Shown: piece by piece, positions 9,501 through 14,979 of the stretch
How positions within the stretch are numbered: the stretch's first letter is position 1
Layout: every line of letters begins with the position of its first letter
Source: JBDTRY01 sp039931435
GTDB lineage: Bacteria; Acidobacteriota; Thermoanaerobaculia; Gp7-AA8
Length of the DNA stretch: 14,979 bases
Assembly (NCBI GenBank): GCA_039931435.1
Contig: JBDTRY010000078.1
Location: forward strand, 1 to 14,979
Reading direction: 5' to 3'
Position numbers and translations under genes: made by a program
The notes under the pieces: generated by a model
What the model was told of the DNA's origin: nothing
Database searches by the model: none
The model's input: the letters and a program-made list of their open reading frames with translations, nothing else

Positions 9501-9784
9501 ATTTTTTCTTCATTTTTTTTCACTCGGAGTCGAAAGCGATCGCCGGAATGTTCTACGGGGATCCCCAGGTGGATGCACTCATCGAAGAAGCGCGGCGTAC
9601 AAGCGACATCGAGCGGCGGGCAGAGATCTACCGAGGCCTGAACGAGCGCAGCGTCGAGGAATGCGCCCTTGTACCCTTGTTCCACGAACGTTTCTTCGTG
9701 GTCCACGCACCTAACGTGCGGGGCCTGCGCACGCATCTGGTGCCCCCCCCGGTCCGCTATCGCGATGTCTGGATCGAGCGCTAG
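6590..9784 (+). CDS. Chemoreceptor (MCP) signalling domain fused to a family-5 solute-binding protein
   Basis: The protein has 1064 residues with start GTG 6590; no good Shine-Dalgarno was seen. A short N-terminus with two Arg is followed by TM1 (about 10-31), a turn of about six residues (32-37) and TM2 (38-60). A HAMP-like segment follows (LIQRVTGGDLTL, about 72-115). A long coiled coil covers about 110-560, with the MCP hairpin tip near 310-345 (DIARQTNLLALNAAI, GERGRGFAVVADEI), the CheA/CheW-contacting core. From about 569 to the end is a complete SBP_bac_5 domain (DppA/OppA-like): DPIYLQF, PALAERWEVLEQGTIYRFHLRKEATFHNGKAITAGDV, then YLSYDSSSAPFNKPEVRQAM. The domain lacks its own signal peptide. 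With two TM segments, both the signalling hairpin and the binding domain should face the cytoplasm, and there is almost no periplasmic part. No che genes are in the window. No C-terminal CheR-docking pentapeptide was seen. Family calls are firm; the sensing role is inferred. Confidence 0.9.
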   Translation: MQSRASRSHWAVWITALGALLVFALLLASVVAPDSGSFWLLLAGAAAAVAATVIIPSLMFTGKAAPADALASLIQRVTGGDLTLGDAEIRSSLSSPATARAIRALVLTLERTMRRFSQLSTDVGVISEQMSERSRGLARSASTQLRATEETASSVVEIDHSINSVGQSIEALSLNAEETSTSILEMSASIEEVGRIADTLAEFVEQTAAAIEEMIASINEVAANTESFSSFAVQTASTMVEMNSITAEIGRSAANSATLAGEVRDSAREGRESVAVTVSGMKKIRESVDEARTALAELVDRSEEIGEIVRVIDDIARQTNLLALNAAIIAAQAGERGRGFAVVADEIRDLSERTSTSTDEIRTLIQNVQRGIGRAVEQMNLSTGRVTEGVALTDQAQNILEKILNLTERSDQSIAEIARATAEQGRGSQAATSAIEEVTRMVQQTAAATQQQSQTSFGIGEQAARVRDFTKQLKRAVEEQGEGSRSIARAMENIMQAVSDVGHSSSILGGESSSIVRAMDNIRDATRETNFNISDLNQMATALRHESSLLQQELGKFILPRALAGGVVRTATVLPTRITFDPIYLQFMALGFFNKPVHETLVQFGEGAELMPALAERWEVLEQGTIYRFHLRKEATFHNGKAITAGDVRDTFLRLLSPELDSPGQWILKGVRGAEAVIEGTSRECEGLRVLGDHAIEVELVEPLAFFLLLLSLPEASIIPVQSATSRETVRLHPVGAGPFKVEEVREGEELRLVRNRRYFESGLPYLDEIRFRLDLKSNREVAEAFLRGELDVAPNVPLPMVARFRSDDRYAPFLSSTIQMHTSYLSYDSSSAPFNKPEVRQAMACAIDMKRINATVFSGEGVVAHSLLPPGLLGYDASLPHQPHDPDRARRLLASAGFPDGFTVEYWTWDTDEFNNSGMVPLIVEDLAEIGVRVSVSSHSGDEARNHLKRRGHGSIFLGNWYADFPDPDNFFFIFFHSESKAIAGMFYGDPQVDALIEEARRTSDIERRAEIYRGLNERSVEECALVPLFHERFFVVHAPNVRGLRTHLVPPPVRYRDVWIER

Positions 9785-9828
9785 CCGTTCCGCCAGTGTT
9801 GTAAACGAAAAAGGAGCTGTCTCGTCTC

Positions 9829-10461
9829 ATGAAGGTGGGATCGCCAGCCTTGCGCATCGTGAGCGTCGCCGAAAAAGCCTCACCCGCCGAACTGATCGAA
9901 CGGACGCTGGCGGGCGACGGCAACGCCTTCGGCGAACTGGTGCAGCGTTTCCAGAAGAAGATCTTCCGGATCGCACTGGCCATCGTTCGCGATGAGATGG
10001 AAGCGGAAGTCATCACCCAGGACACATTCATTCAGGCATACCGGAAGCTTAGCGGATTCGAAGGGCGGGCCGAGTTCGAGACCTGGCTCACACGTATCGC
10101 CATCAATCGCTCGCGCGACTCGTTGCGAGGCCGCAAATGGAGCGGTTTTCTTTACCCTGGTGGTTCTGACGACGCAGTCTCCATCGATCCGGTGGATCCC
10201 CGCCCCAATGCCGAACGCGTGGCTATGTCACGGCAGCTCAACGACGCGATCGAGCACGCTGTGGAGACCCTTTCGGCGATGCAGAAAACCGTTTTTCGAC
10301 TGAGACACTACGAGGAACTGTCCCTCGAGGAGATCGCCGCCACGATGGGAATCAGGCCCGGTACGGCACGCGCTCACCTGTTTCGCGCCGTGCACAAAAT
10401 CCGGGAACAGCTCGGTGACTGGTTCGTGGAACGAACGCCCGCCGGAGGAATTCAACGATGA
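9829..10461 (+). CDS. ECF-family RNA polymerase sigma factor (RpoE-like)
   Basis: The protein has 210 residues. Region 2 covers roughly 20-95: ELIERTLAGDGNAFGELVQRFQKKIFRIALAIVRDEMEAEVITQDTFIQAYRKL, then FETWLTRIAINRSRD for -10 recognition. An Asp/Pro-rich linker follows. Region 4 covers about 140-200: LSAMQKTVFRLRHYEELSLEEIAATMGIRPGTARAHLFRAVHKIREQL, the helix-turn-helix that reads the -35. There is no region 1 or 3, as expected for ECF (group 4) factors. AAGGAG lies 12 bases before the ATG, a long spacing; GTG at 9835 is a possible alternative start. The stop overlaps the next ATG by 4 bp (ATGA), and the next gene encodes an anti-sigma factor. Autoregulation is usual in such pairs, but no matching promoter could be confirmed in the 44-base gap after the chemoreceptor gene. 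Confidence 0.95.
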   Translation: MKVGSPALRIVSVAEKASPAELIERTLAGDGNAFGELVQRFQKKIFRIALAIVRDEMEAEVITQDTFIQAYRKLSGFEGRAEFETWLTRIAINRSRDSLRGRKWSGFLYPGGSDDAVSIDPVDPRPNAERVAMSRQLNDAIEHAVETLSAMQKTVFRLRHYEELSLEEIAATMGIRPGTARAHLFRAVHKIREQLGDWFVERTPAGGIQR

Positions 10462-10991
10462 CGCATCTCACCGACAGCGACCTGCTGGAGTTTCATTTCA
10501 TTCCCGATGGCGAACCCCGTACTCAGAAGCACCTTGGCAGCTGCGCGGAGTGCGCGTCGCGAATGACCCAACTGAGCAAACGACTCCGCGATGGCGCGGA
10601 GACCACCATCGACAAGGCTACTGAGAAGCCGGAATCGTTCTGGGTGCGACAGCGCCTGGTGATCAGCCGCGCCGTGACGAGCGATGAAGCAACACCGGCA
10701 AGGAGCACAGGCCGACCTGTGTGGCGGTGGACCGCGGCCGCCGCGTTGACCCTGTTCCTCAGTGCCGCTGTCGTCTACCGGACGATTCCCGCCCCGGCGC
10801 CGTCGGCCCCGCCGAATCGAGTCGCCGCGGCACAGCAGACTCCCGGTGCTGCGCCCGCAGAAGATCTGTTTCGCGACTTGCGGGAGATCAACGATCCGTG
10901 GAGTTCCGAGTCCTTGAAACCCTTCCAGGGTGCGGTGCAGTGGGAGTCATGGACCAGCGATCCTGATGATCAGGGAGACAGCACGCTATGA
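10458..10991 (+). CDS. Zinc-finger-type transmembrane anti-sigma factor
   Basis: The protein has 177 residues. The N-terminal cytoplasmic domain carries H25-x3-C29-x2-C32 (HLGSCAEC), the zinc-binding anti-sigma (ZAS) signature. A linker with SFWVRQR (60-66) leads to one membrane segment at about 90-108 (RWTAAAALTLFLSAAVVYR). A Pro/Ala-rich, then acidic, periplasmic tail of about 65 residues follows. It should hold the sigma factor from the preceding gene at the membrane until a signal releases it. The genes overlap by 4 bp at both ends (ATGA at 10458-10461 and 10988-10991), which fits tight stoichiometric coupling of the three proteins. The periplasmic tail shows no recognisable domain. The family call rests on the ZAS motif, topology and context. 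Confidence 0.88.
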   Translation: MTHLTDSDLLEFHFIPDGEPRTQKHLGSCAECASRMTQLSKRLRDGAETTIDKATEKPESFWVRQRLVISRAVTSDEATPARSTGRPVWRWTAAAALTLFLSAAVVYRTIPAPAPSAPPNRVAAAQQTPGAAPAEDLFRDLREINDPWSSESLKPFQGAVQWESWTSDPDDQGDSTL

Positions 10992-11437
10992 AGAAAATGA
11001 TCGTTACATGCGGCCTGCTCGCAGCGATGCTCGTTCCCGCGGCCGCTCGCGCCCAGAACCTTCCTCCGGGAAAGTGGTGGAAGCGTCCGGCCGTCGTGCA
11101 GCACCTTGGATTGACCATGGCCCAGCAGGACCAGCTGGACTCGATTTTCAGGAAACGAGCCGACGCCCTGATCGATCTTCGAGGTGAAATCGAAAAAGGG
11201 AGCATCGCCCTCCGTGCCGAGCTGGACCGTCCCCAGCTCGACCGCAGCGCCATCCAGGCGGCATCCTCTCGCGTCAGTGAGGCGCGGGGGAAGCTGTTCG
11301 ATCAGGAGTTGATGCTTCTGGTGGATATGCGCCAGGTTCTCAGCGCCGACCAGTGGAACCGTTTCCGTACGGTACTGGATACGAAGAGGAACGACGACAA
11401 TCGCCAGCCGAAGCGCGAACGGAATCCAGGCCGTTAG
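10988..11437 (+). CDS. Spy/CpxP/ZraP-like periplasmic protein (LTxxQ type)
   Basis: The protein has 149 residues with a clear signal peptide (MKKMIVTCGLLAAMLVPAAARA, cut near A22/Q23). The mature part is helical and charged, with two LTxxQ-type motifs, LTMAQ at 42-46 and LSADQ at 118-122, spaced as in the Spy/CpxP/ZraP family. It ends in a basic tail (KRERNPGR). Family members are periplasmic chaperones or metal/envelope-stress sensors that often feed back on the system controlling them. Here it is the third gene of a sigma/anti-sigma unit with 4-bp overlaps. A reasonable inference is that it either modulates release of the anti-sigma factor or is the unit's effector against misfolded envelope proteins. 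No metal-binding His cluster is visible. Confidence 0.78.
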   Translation: MKKMIVTCGLLAAMLVPAAARAQNLPPGKWWKRPAVVQHLGLTMAQQDQLDSIFRKRADALIDLRGEIEKGSIALRAELDRPQLDRSAIQAASSRVSEARGKLFDQELMLLVDMRQVLSADQWNRFRTVLDTKRNDDNRQPKRERNPGR

Positions 11438-11607
11438 TCCGTGCCTCCGCGGCCGGGGTTGTGCAGATCCGGCGAAAGCTTGATAATCAGACCGCTACCC
11501 GGTCCGGTTCCGCTCGGCGCCTCCGGGGGATTTCCGCGGGATTGGGTCGAGAGGTACATACTTTGCAGAAAATCGGCCCGGACACTATCTCCGCAGCGCG
11601 AATGTAG

Positions 11608-12030
11608 GTGCGAGAATTGGTTGTGCGTGCACAAAGAAGCTCTCGGAACGTTCGAAAACTGCTCGTCATCGATGACGACCTGAGACTCCTCGCATCGTAT
11701 CGGGACCTGCTCGCCCCCTACGGATTCGAGATCCTCACCGCCGTCAATGGCGAAAACGCCATCGTCCTCCTCGAAGAGAACCCCGATGTCATGCTCGTCA
11801 TCCTCGACGTGCTCATGCCCACCATGGACGGCAAGCAGTGGCTGCGCTGGTACCACCAGCAGAAGAAAGAGTGCCCGGTGATCGTCATCTCCGCCTACAA
11901 GTTCACCGAAGCAGATGTGGATCTGGTGCCGACGGCCATCCTGGAGAAGCCGTTTCACGTGGCTGAATTTCTCGACCTCGTCGGATTGTTCTGCGGCCTC
12001 GGAACTCCCGTCGGCTCCTTCATCAGCTGA
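11608..12030 (+). CDS. Stand-alone response-regulator receiver domain (CheY-like)
   Basis: The protein has 140 residues and consists of a receiver domain only. The acidic pocket is D22-D23-D24 (LLVIDDDLR), the phospho-acceptor is D67 in VILDVLMPTMDG, the switch Ser is S95 (VIVISAY) and the conserved Lys is K114 (LEKPF). All catalytic residues are intact, so phosphorylation is expected. There is no output domain; the C-terminus ends shortly after the last helix. The start is GTG 11608, with no strong Shine-Dalgarno; GTG 11623 is an alternative. No histidine kinase or chemotaxis gene is adjacent, so its partner is unknown. The chemoreceptor fusion lies 1.8 kb upstream, but a link is only a guess. 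It is 170 bases from the Spy-like gene and possibly separately transcribed. Bases 11438-11607 hold no convincing gene; TTGCAG-16-TATCTC at 11564-11591 is a weak promoter candidate. Confidence 0.87.
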   Translation: MRELVVRAQRSSRNVRKLLVIDDDLRLLASYRDLLAPYGFEILTAVNGENAIVLLEENPDVMLVILDVLMPTMDGKQWLRWYHQQKKECPVIVISAYKFTEADVDLVPTAILEKPFHVAEFLDLVGLFCGLGTPVGSFIS

Positions 12031-12082
12031 CGCGCTCTCCGGATGATCGGCCAGCGAATCGCGGCCGCATCCTGCCCAATCG

Positions 12083-12835
12083 CTATTCGATCGACCGGAG
12101 ATCGAGCCGCAGCGAGGCGAACCTCTGCTGGATCTCGATTCGCACAGGAATCTTTCTCTCGTCCGTGGATAACCAGACCTTCACTCCACCGGGCCAGCGG
12201 GTGGCCTCTCCGGGGGCGGCGGTGATGAGGAAAGCCCGCGTCGGAATCTTCCTGTTCTGGACCTCGAGCGTCTCCATCCCCTCCGGTTTGAAGAGAACCG
12301 GATAGACCTTCCCATCTGAGTAGATCTCCGACAGAAACGGTGCTTTGATCGTATCGGAATTCGCGCGGAGGTAGTAAATCCCGGTAAGCACGTCGCGAAT
12401 GGTTGAGGAGGCGATTGGTCGAACTTTGTTCTCCACCTCATCCGGGGTCTCTTTACGGATGCGAGCGAGCCGTTTTACGTAGTCGAAAAAAGTGTTTTCC
12501 TTACGGCTCTTCTCGCCCCACTGATAGCCGTGAAAACTGGTGAGAGTTCTCGCACCATCGAGATCGATCTCCGAGCGGTAGATGTAGAACCCGTTCTCGC
12601 CCCTGGCCGGCGTGATCACCAGCTGGCTGGACATGCCGTTCGGGGTCGGATTGTTTTTCATCTCGCCGAAGCCCGAGGTGGGGAATCTGAAACCTGCCAG
12701 CCAGGCCAGTCCGCCTCGTAGATGCCAGGCGTAGTGAAACTGCTCGGGCACGGTGATGGAATCGGCGGCGACGAGACTTTGAATAGAAACGGTAGCCGTC
12801 AGCACGGCCGCGGCGATGGCCATGGACCGCTTCAC
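12083..12835 (-). CDS. DUF3108 exported protein
   Basis: I chose GTG 12835, which overlaps the ispH stop (GTGA, 12832-12835), as start. It gives VKRSMAIAAAVLTATVSIQSLVAADS, a proper signal peptide with a likely cut after LVA. ATG 12823 is the alternative; the frame extends upstream inside ispH, but that part is a shadow. The 250-residue product ends TAG at 12083. The mature part shows the DUF3108 pattern: FHYAWHLRGGLAWLAG near the N-terminus, then IYRSEIDLDGARTLTSFHGY, and late in the protein GVKVWLSTDERKIPVRIEIQQRFASLRLDL, where the VWLSxDxRxxPVR motif is characteristic. Members are predicted beta-rich periplasmic or outer-membrane-associated proteins of unknown function. Coupling to ispH looks translational; a functional tie to isoprenoids is not shown. 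Confidence 0.82.
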   Translation of the reverse strand: MKRSMAIAAAVLTATVSIQSLVAADSITVPEQFHYAWHLRGGLAWLAGFRFPTSGFGEMKNNPTPNGMSSQLVITPARGENGFYIYRSEIDLDGARTLTSFHGYQWGEKSRKENTFFDYVKRLARIRKETPDEVENKVRPIASSTIRDVLTGIYYLRANSDTIKAPFLSEIYSDGKVYPVLFKPEGMETLEVQNRKIPTRAFLITAAPGEATRWPGGVKVWLSTDERKIPVRIEIQQRFASLRLDLRSIE

Positions 12836-13719
12836 AAGGAGGCTGTTCCCTCCACCGCAACGGCGTAGCTCGAGTCGAGTTCGAGGAGCCGGGCCTCGAC
12901 TTCGTCGATGACGTAGTCCGGCGTGGACGCACCAGCGGTGATTCCGACCGTGTTCGTGCCCTTCAGCCAATCAGGCTCGATATCCTCCGCCCCCTGGATG
13001 AGGTACGACCGTTTCGCGGTATTGCAGATCTCCCAGAGGTGTTTCGTATTGGCGCTCTTCCGGCCACCAATGACGAGGATGATGCCAACCTCGGGATCAT
13101 CAGCGAGCAGTTTTGCCGCGTCCTGATTTTCTTTGGTGGCATAGCAGATCGTGTCTGCGCGCTCAACCGTCGACTGCTGGCGTTCGATCGTGCGCACCAC
13201 TTCCTCATAATCCGCGGCATTGAGTGTGGTCTGGTAAAAGACTTTGATCCTCTCGTAGCGGGACCAGTCGACCGTCGAAGCGTCCGCTACAGTCGACAGC
13301 ACATGGTACCGGGCCGGCTCGAGATCGTGCGTGTAACCGATGACCTCGCGGTGCCTGGGGTCGCCGATGAAGATCAGGTGATAGCCCTGTTCCAGCGCGT
13401 TACGCGATTCGCGATGAATGTCATAGACGAACTTGCAGGTGGTGTCGAGAACCTGCACTCCGCTCTCGATGGCCCGCTGGTGGAATGAAGGAGGAACGCC
13501 GTGAGCGGAAAAGACGATCGTCGGCTCGTCCACGGCCTCGATCTGCTCGACGGTGCGGACCCCGAGTTCCTCCATTTCGCTGACGACCCGTTCGTTATGA
13601 ACGACCTGCCCCAGAATCGCCGCGCGTCCGCCGGCAGCCGCAAATCGCTTCACCTTCAGGTCCGCAATCCGCACACCCGAGCAGAAGCCATATTTCTCAG
13701 CTCTCTTTACTTTGATCAT
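12832..13719 (-). CDS. ispH: 4-hydroxy-3-methylbut-2-enyl diphosphate reductase
   Basis: The protein has 295 residues. It catalyses the last step of the MEP pathway, reducing HMBPP to IPP and DMAPP with an iron-sulphur cluster. The three cluster cysteines are C13 (YGFCSGV), C95 (DTTCKFV) and C192 (TICYATKENQDA). Substrate residues are visible: H41 (VVHNERVV), H73 (SAHGVPP), H123 and E125 (DPRHREVIG), T165 (QTTLNA), the SANT segment in GGRKSANTKHL, and S in ITAGASTPDYVI. The usual CPLV after the second cysteine is changed to CKFV and the usual GHPEV to PRHREV, mild departures that keep the catalytic residues. The start ATG is at 13719. It is the first gene of a unit with the DUF3108 gene and is divergent from the BoxB-like gene across 187 bases. 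Confidence 0.97.
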   Translation of the reverse strand: MIKVKRAEKYGFCSGVRIADLKVKRFAAAGGRAAILGQVVHNERVVSEMEELGVRTVEQIEAVDEPTIVFSAHGVPPSFHQRAIESGVQVLDTTCKFVYDIHRESRNALEQGYHLIFIGDPRHREVIGYTHDLEPARYHVLSTVADASTVDWSRYERIKVFYQTTLNAADYEEVVRTIERQQSTVERADTICYATKENQDAAKLLADDPEVGIILVIGGRKSANTKHLWEICNTAKRSYLIQGAEDIEPDWLKGTNTVGITAGASTPDYVIDEVEARLLELDSSYAVAVEGTASL

Positions 13720-13785
13720 CTTCTGAAAGTTTAACAGTCGGAGGGAGGAATCACTTCCTGGAGCGGCCTCATCGCCCCACCCGCA

Positions 13786-13818
13786 CTCCCCTCCGGCAGA
13801 GAATGTTCTCCCCTCCGG
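13786..13818. promoter_or_regulatory. Possible operator in the ispH / boxB-like divergent spacer
   Basis: CTCCCCTCCGG occurs twice, at 13786-13796 and 13808-13818, exactly 22 bases apart (two helical turns). Overlapping the second copy is the inverted repeat GAGAA-TG-TTCTC (13799-13810). This is a plausible binding site for a regulator of either divergent gene. No clear -35/-10 pair was found for either direction. The rest of 13720-13894 shows only a small AGGAA-TCAC-TTCCT palindrome at 13746-13759. Confidence 0.3.
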
Positions 13819-13894
13819 ACACGTTTCACAGTTAACCAGCGTTTATCGTGGCCCGTCATTTGATACTGTTGACCTGGGACCGCGACAACGACAC

Positions 13895-13900
13895 AGGAGG
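13895..13900 (+). promoter_or_regulatory. Shine-Dalgarno deciding a TTG start
   Basis: A perfect AGGAGG lies 6 bases before TTG 13907. No ATG or GTG in this frame occurs near it; the first in-frame ATG is codon 64, after conserved sequence has begun. The site therefore settles the TTG as the start of the diiron oxygenase gene. Confidence 0.8.
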
Positions 13901-13906
13901 GCAGGC

Positions 13907-14979
13907 TTGCCAGCGTACACGACTGAAACGATTACGCCGAAGTACCACGAGGCGCTCGTCAATTGGCAGAAGAAGAATTTCCCCGAACTGGTCTACCTGG
14001 AGAAGAACTGGGCGAAATACTACCCTCGTCACACTCCCTACCAGCTTCTCTCGAAGGTCGGGCACCTGCACACCGACTCCATCCAATACGGCCGCATGAC
14101 CGGGCAACCGCGGTTTGAGAAGGCCGGCGACATGGTCGGAAACATGTTTTACTCCGCGCGGGACATCATCCGGGCCCAGGCCTCGACGGAACTCGGCTCG
14201 ATTCAGCAGCATCGGCTGACGCTCGAGCAGGCTCCGACCGACGCCATGAAGGTCTCCGTCCTGCGAATCATGGCCGAAGAGCTGCGGCACGGATACCAGA
14301 TGTTCTGGGTCTTCGACCACGATTCTTCATGGAGAAAGCCGGGCCACCCGGACGTGGCCAGAGAAACGATTGACGAGCTGCTGGCCATGGAGCTCGGCGA
14401 CCACGTTCTGGACGCCTTCAACATTCCCTTTCACAACTTTCTGGACAACGTGGTCTTCGCCACGATCGTGGACCTGGTGGGTAAATATCAGCTCGACATG
14501 CAACGCGTGTTCTCCTACGCACCGATGGCGCGTTCCATGGGTCCGATGCTTTCCGAGGAGGGCTACCACATCGGCTCTGGCCGGCTCTTCCTTCGCGACC
14601 TCGGCGCGGCTGCTACCGAGGGGCACGGTCAGTATTCGATCGAACAGATTCAGAAAACTCTCAATGCCTGGCTGCCGCGTTGCGTGGAAATGTTCGGTAA
14701 CGAACATGGAGGGGAGACGGCGATCGCCTTCGGGTTCAAAGATCGGAACAATGGCCGCGCTCAGGCGGCGTATGTGCAGGAAGTCGCCGAGGTGCTGGAA
14801 CTGACGAACGTGGCCGTGGCACAGGTGAAGGTGCCCGACATCACCGCTCCTGATGCACGCTCGCTGGTGCGCGAGGTACTGGATACGGGGGAAGCACAGC
14901 AGGGTGTGCGGCCCGAGGACCTGATCTTCGCTGCGGACGTGAAGTTCTTCCGCAAGCGAGGTATGGAAGAAGTCGTTTT
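13907..14979 (+). CDS. BoxB/PaaA-like diiron oxygenase (benzoyl-CoA 2,3-epoxidase family), 3' end missing
   Basis: The frame is open from TTG 13907 to the window edge (357 codons), so the gene is incomplete at the 3' end. The protein is largely helical with two ExxH motifs, EELRH (E125, H128) and EEGYH (E218, H221). Counting from the TTG, the ligand set E95, E125, H128, D189, E218, H221 reproduces the spacing of the diiron ligands I recall for BoxB (E120, E150, H153, D211, E240, H243): 30, 3, 64 versus 61, 29, 3. Flanking segments also recall BoxB: VDLVGKYQL near D189 and EMFGNEHGGETAIAFGFKDRN near 276-296. BoxB epoxidises benzoyl-CoA with electrons from BoxA; the related PaaA acts on phenylacetyl-CoA. 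The N-terminus is about 25 residues shorter than BoxB. Membership of the PaaA/PaaC/BoxB superfamily is well supported; the substrate is not established, and the genes that would decide it lie beyond the window. Confidence 0.82.
   Translation, partial: MPAYTTETITPKYHEALVNWQKKNFPELVYLEKNWAKYYPRHTPYQLLSKVGHLHTDSIQYGRMTGQPRFEKAGDMVGNMFYSARDIIRAQASTELGSIQQHRLTLEQAPTDAMKVSVLRIMAEELRHGYQMFWVFDHDSSWRKPGHPDVARETIDELLAMELGDHVLDAFNIPFHNFLDNVVFATIVDLVGKYQLDMQRVFSYAPMARSMGPMLSEEGYHIGSGRLFLRDLGAAATEGHGQYSIEQIQKTLNAWLPRCVEMFGNEHGGETAIAFGFKDRNNGRAQAAYVQEVAEVLELTNVAVAQVKVPDITAPDARSLVREVLDTGEAQQGVRPEDLIFAADVKFFRKRGMEEVV

Noticed and set aside
11434..11958. A 174-codon minus-strand frame opposite the receiver-domain gene
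   Set aside because: It is antisense to a receiver domain with all catalytic residues intact and shows no domain of its own.
12836..12970. Upstream extension of the DUF3108 gene into ispH
   Set aside because: The added residues have no signal-peptide or family character; GTG 12835 gives a proper signal peptide and a 4-bp overlap with ispH.
13848..13868. Sigma-54 promoter (TGGCCC-5-TTGAT) ahead of the BoxB-like gene
   Set aside because: The -24 GG is present, but the essential GC at -12 is GA, and no enhancer-binding protein gene is in view.

Overview
The window reads as a piece of chromosome from a GC-rich diderm (Gram-negative type) bacterium, most likely an acidobacterium or a close relative. 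The evidence is an outer-membrane gene set (CpoB/YbgF, LptE), a cyclic-di-AMP (ydaO-yuaA) riboswitch, a BoxB-like diiron oxygenase, an ECF sigma / zinc anti-sigma / Spy-like cassette of the kind common in that phylum, and large numbers of short palindromic dispersed repeats between genes. The phylum is an inference; no rRNA or phylogenetic marker search was possible.

Layout. 1-993 (+): 3' part of cpoB, then rpsT closed by a strong intrinsic terminator. 994-1521: gene-free convergent spacer made largely of degenerate palindromic and tandem repeats. 1522-4595 (-): leuS-lptE, overlapping by 4 bp. 4596-5083: gene-free, with a two-and-a-bit copy 84/85-bp tandem repeat built of GNRA-loop hairpins. 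5084-5159 (-): tRNA-Phe(GAA) with encoded CCA. 5160-5647: tRNA promoter, one more palindromic repeat, then a promoter, a complete c-di-AMP riboswitch and a hairpin on the + strand. No + strand gene follows the riboswitch; it runs head-on into the 3' end of a minus-strand polyprenyl synthase gene (5648-6523). 6590-9784 (+): a 1064-residue fusion of a membrane-anchored chemoreceptor signalling domain with a complete family-5 solute-binding protein. 9829-11437 (+): ECF sigma factor, anti-sigma factor and a Spy/CpxP-like periplasmic protein, each overlapping the next by 4 bp. 11608-12030 (+): stand-alone receiver domain. 12083-13719 (-): ispH followed by a DUF3108 exported protein (GTGA overlap). 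13907-end (+): divergent, incomplete BoxB/PaaA-like diiron oxygenase starting at TTG behind a perfect Shine-Dalgarno.

Themes. Envelope maintenance recurs (CpoB, LptE, the sigma/anti-sigma/Spy unit, DUF3108), as does isoprenoid supply (IspH makes IPP/DMAPP; the polyprenyl synthase condenses them). The two features most worth follow-up are (1) the apparently orphan but structurally complete c-di-AMP riboswitch with its own promoter, positioned to make either a short free-standing RNA or an antisense transcript into the polyprenyl synthase, and (2) the chemoreceptor whose only recognisable sensory module is a solute-binding protein placed on the cytoplasmic side of the membrane.
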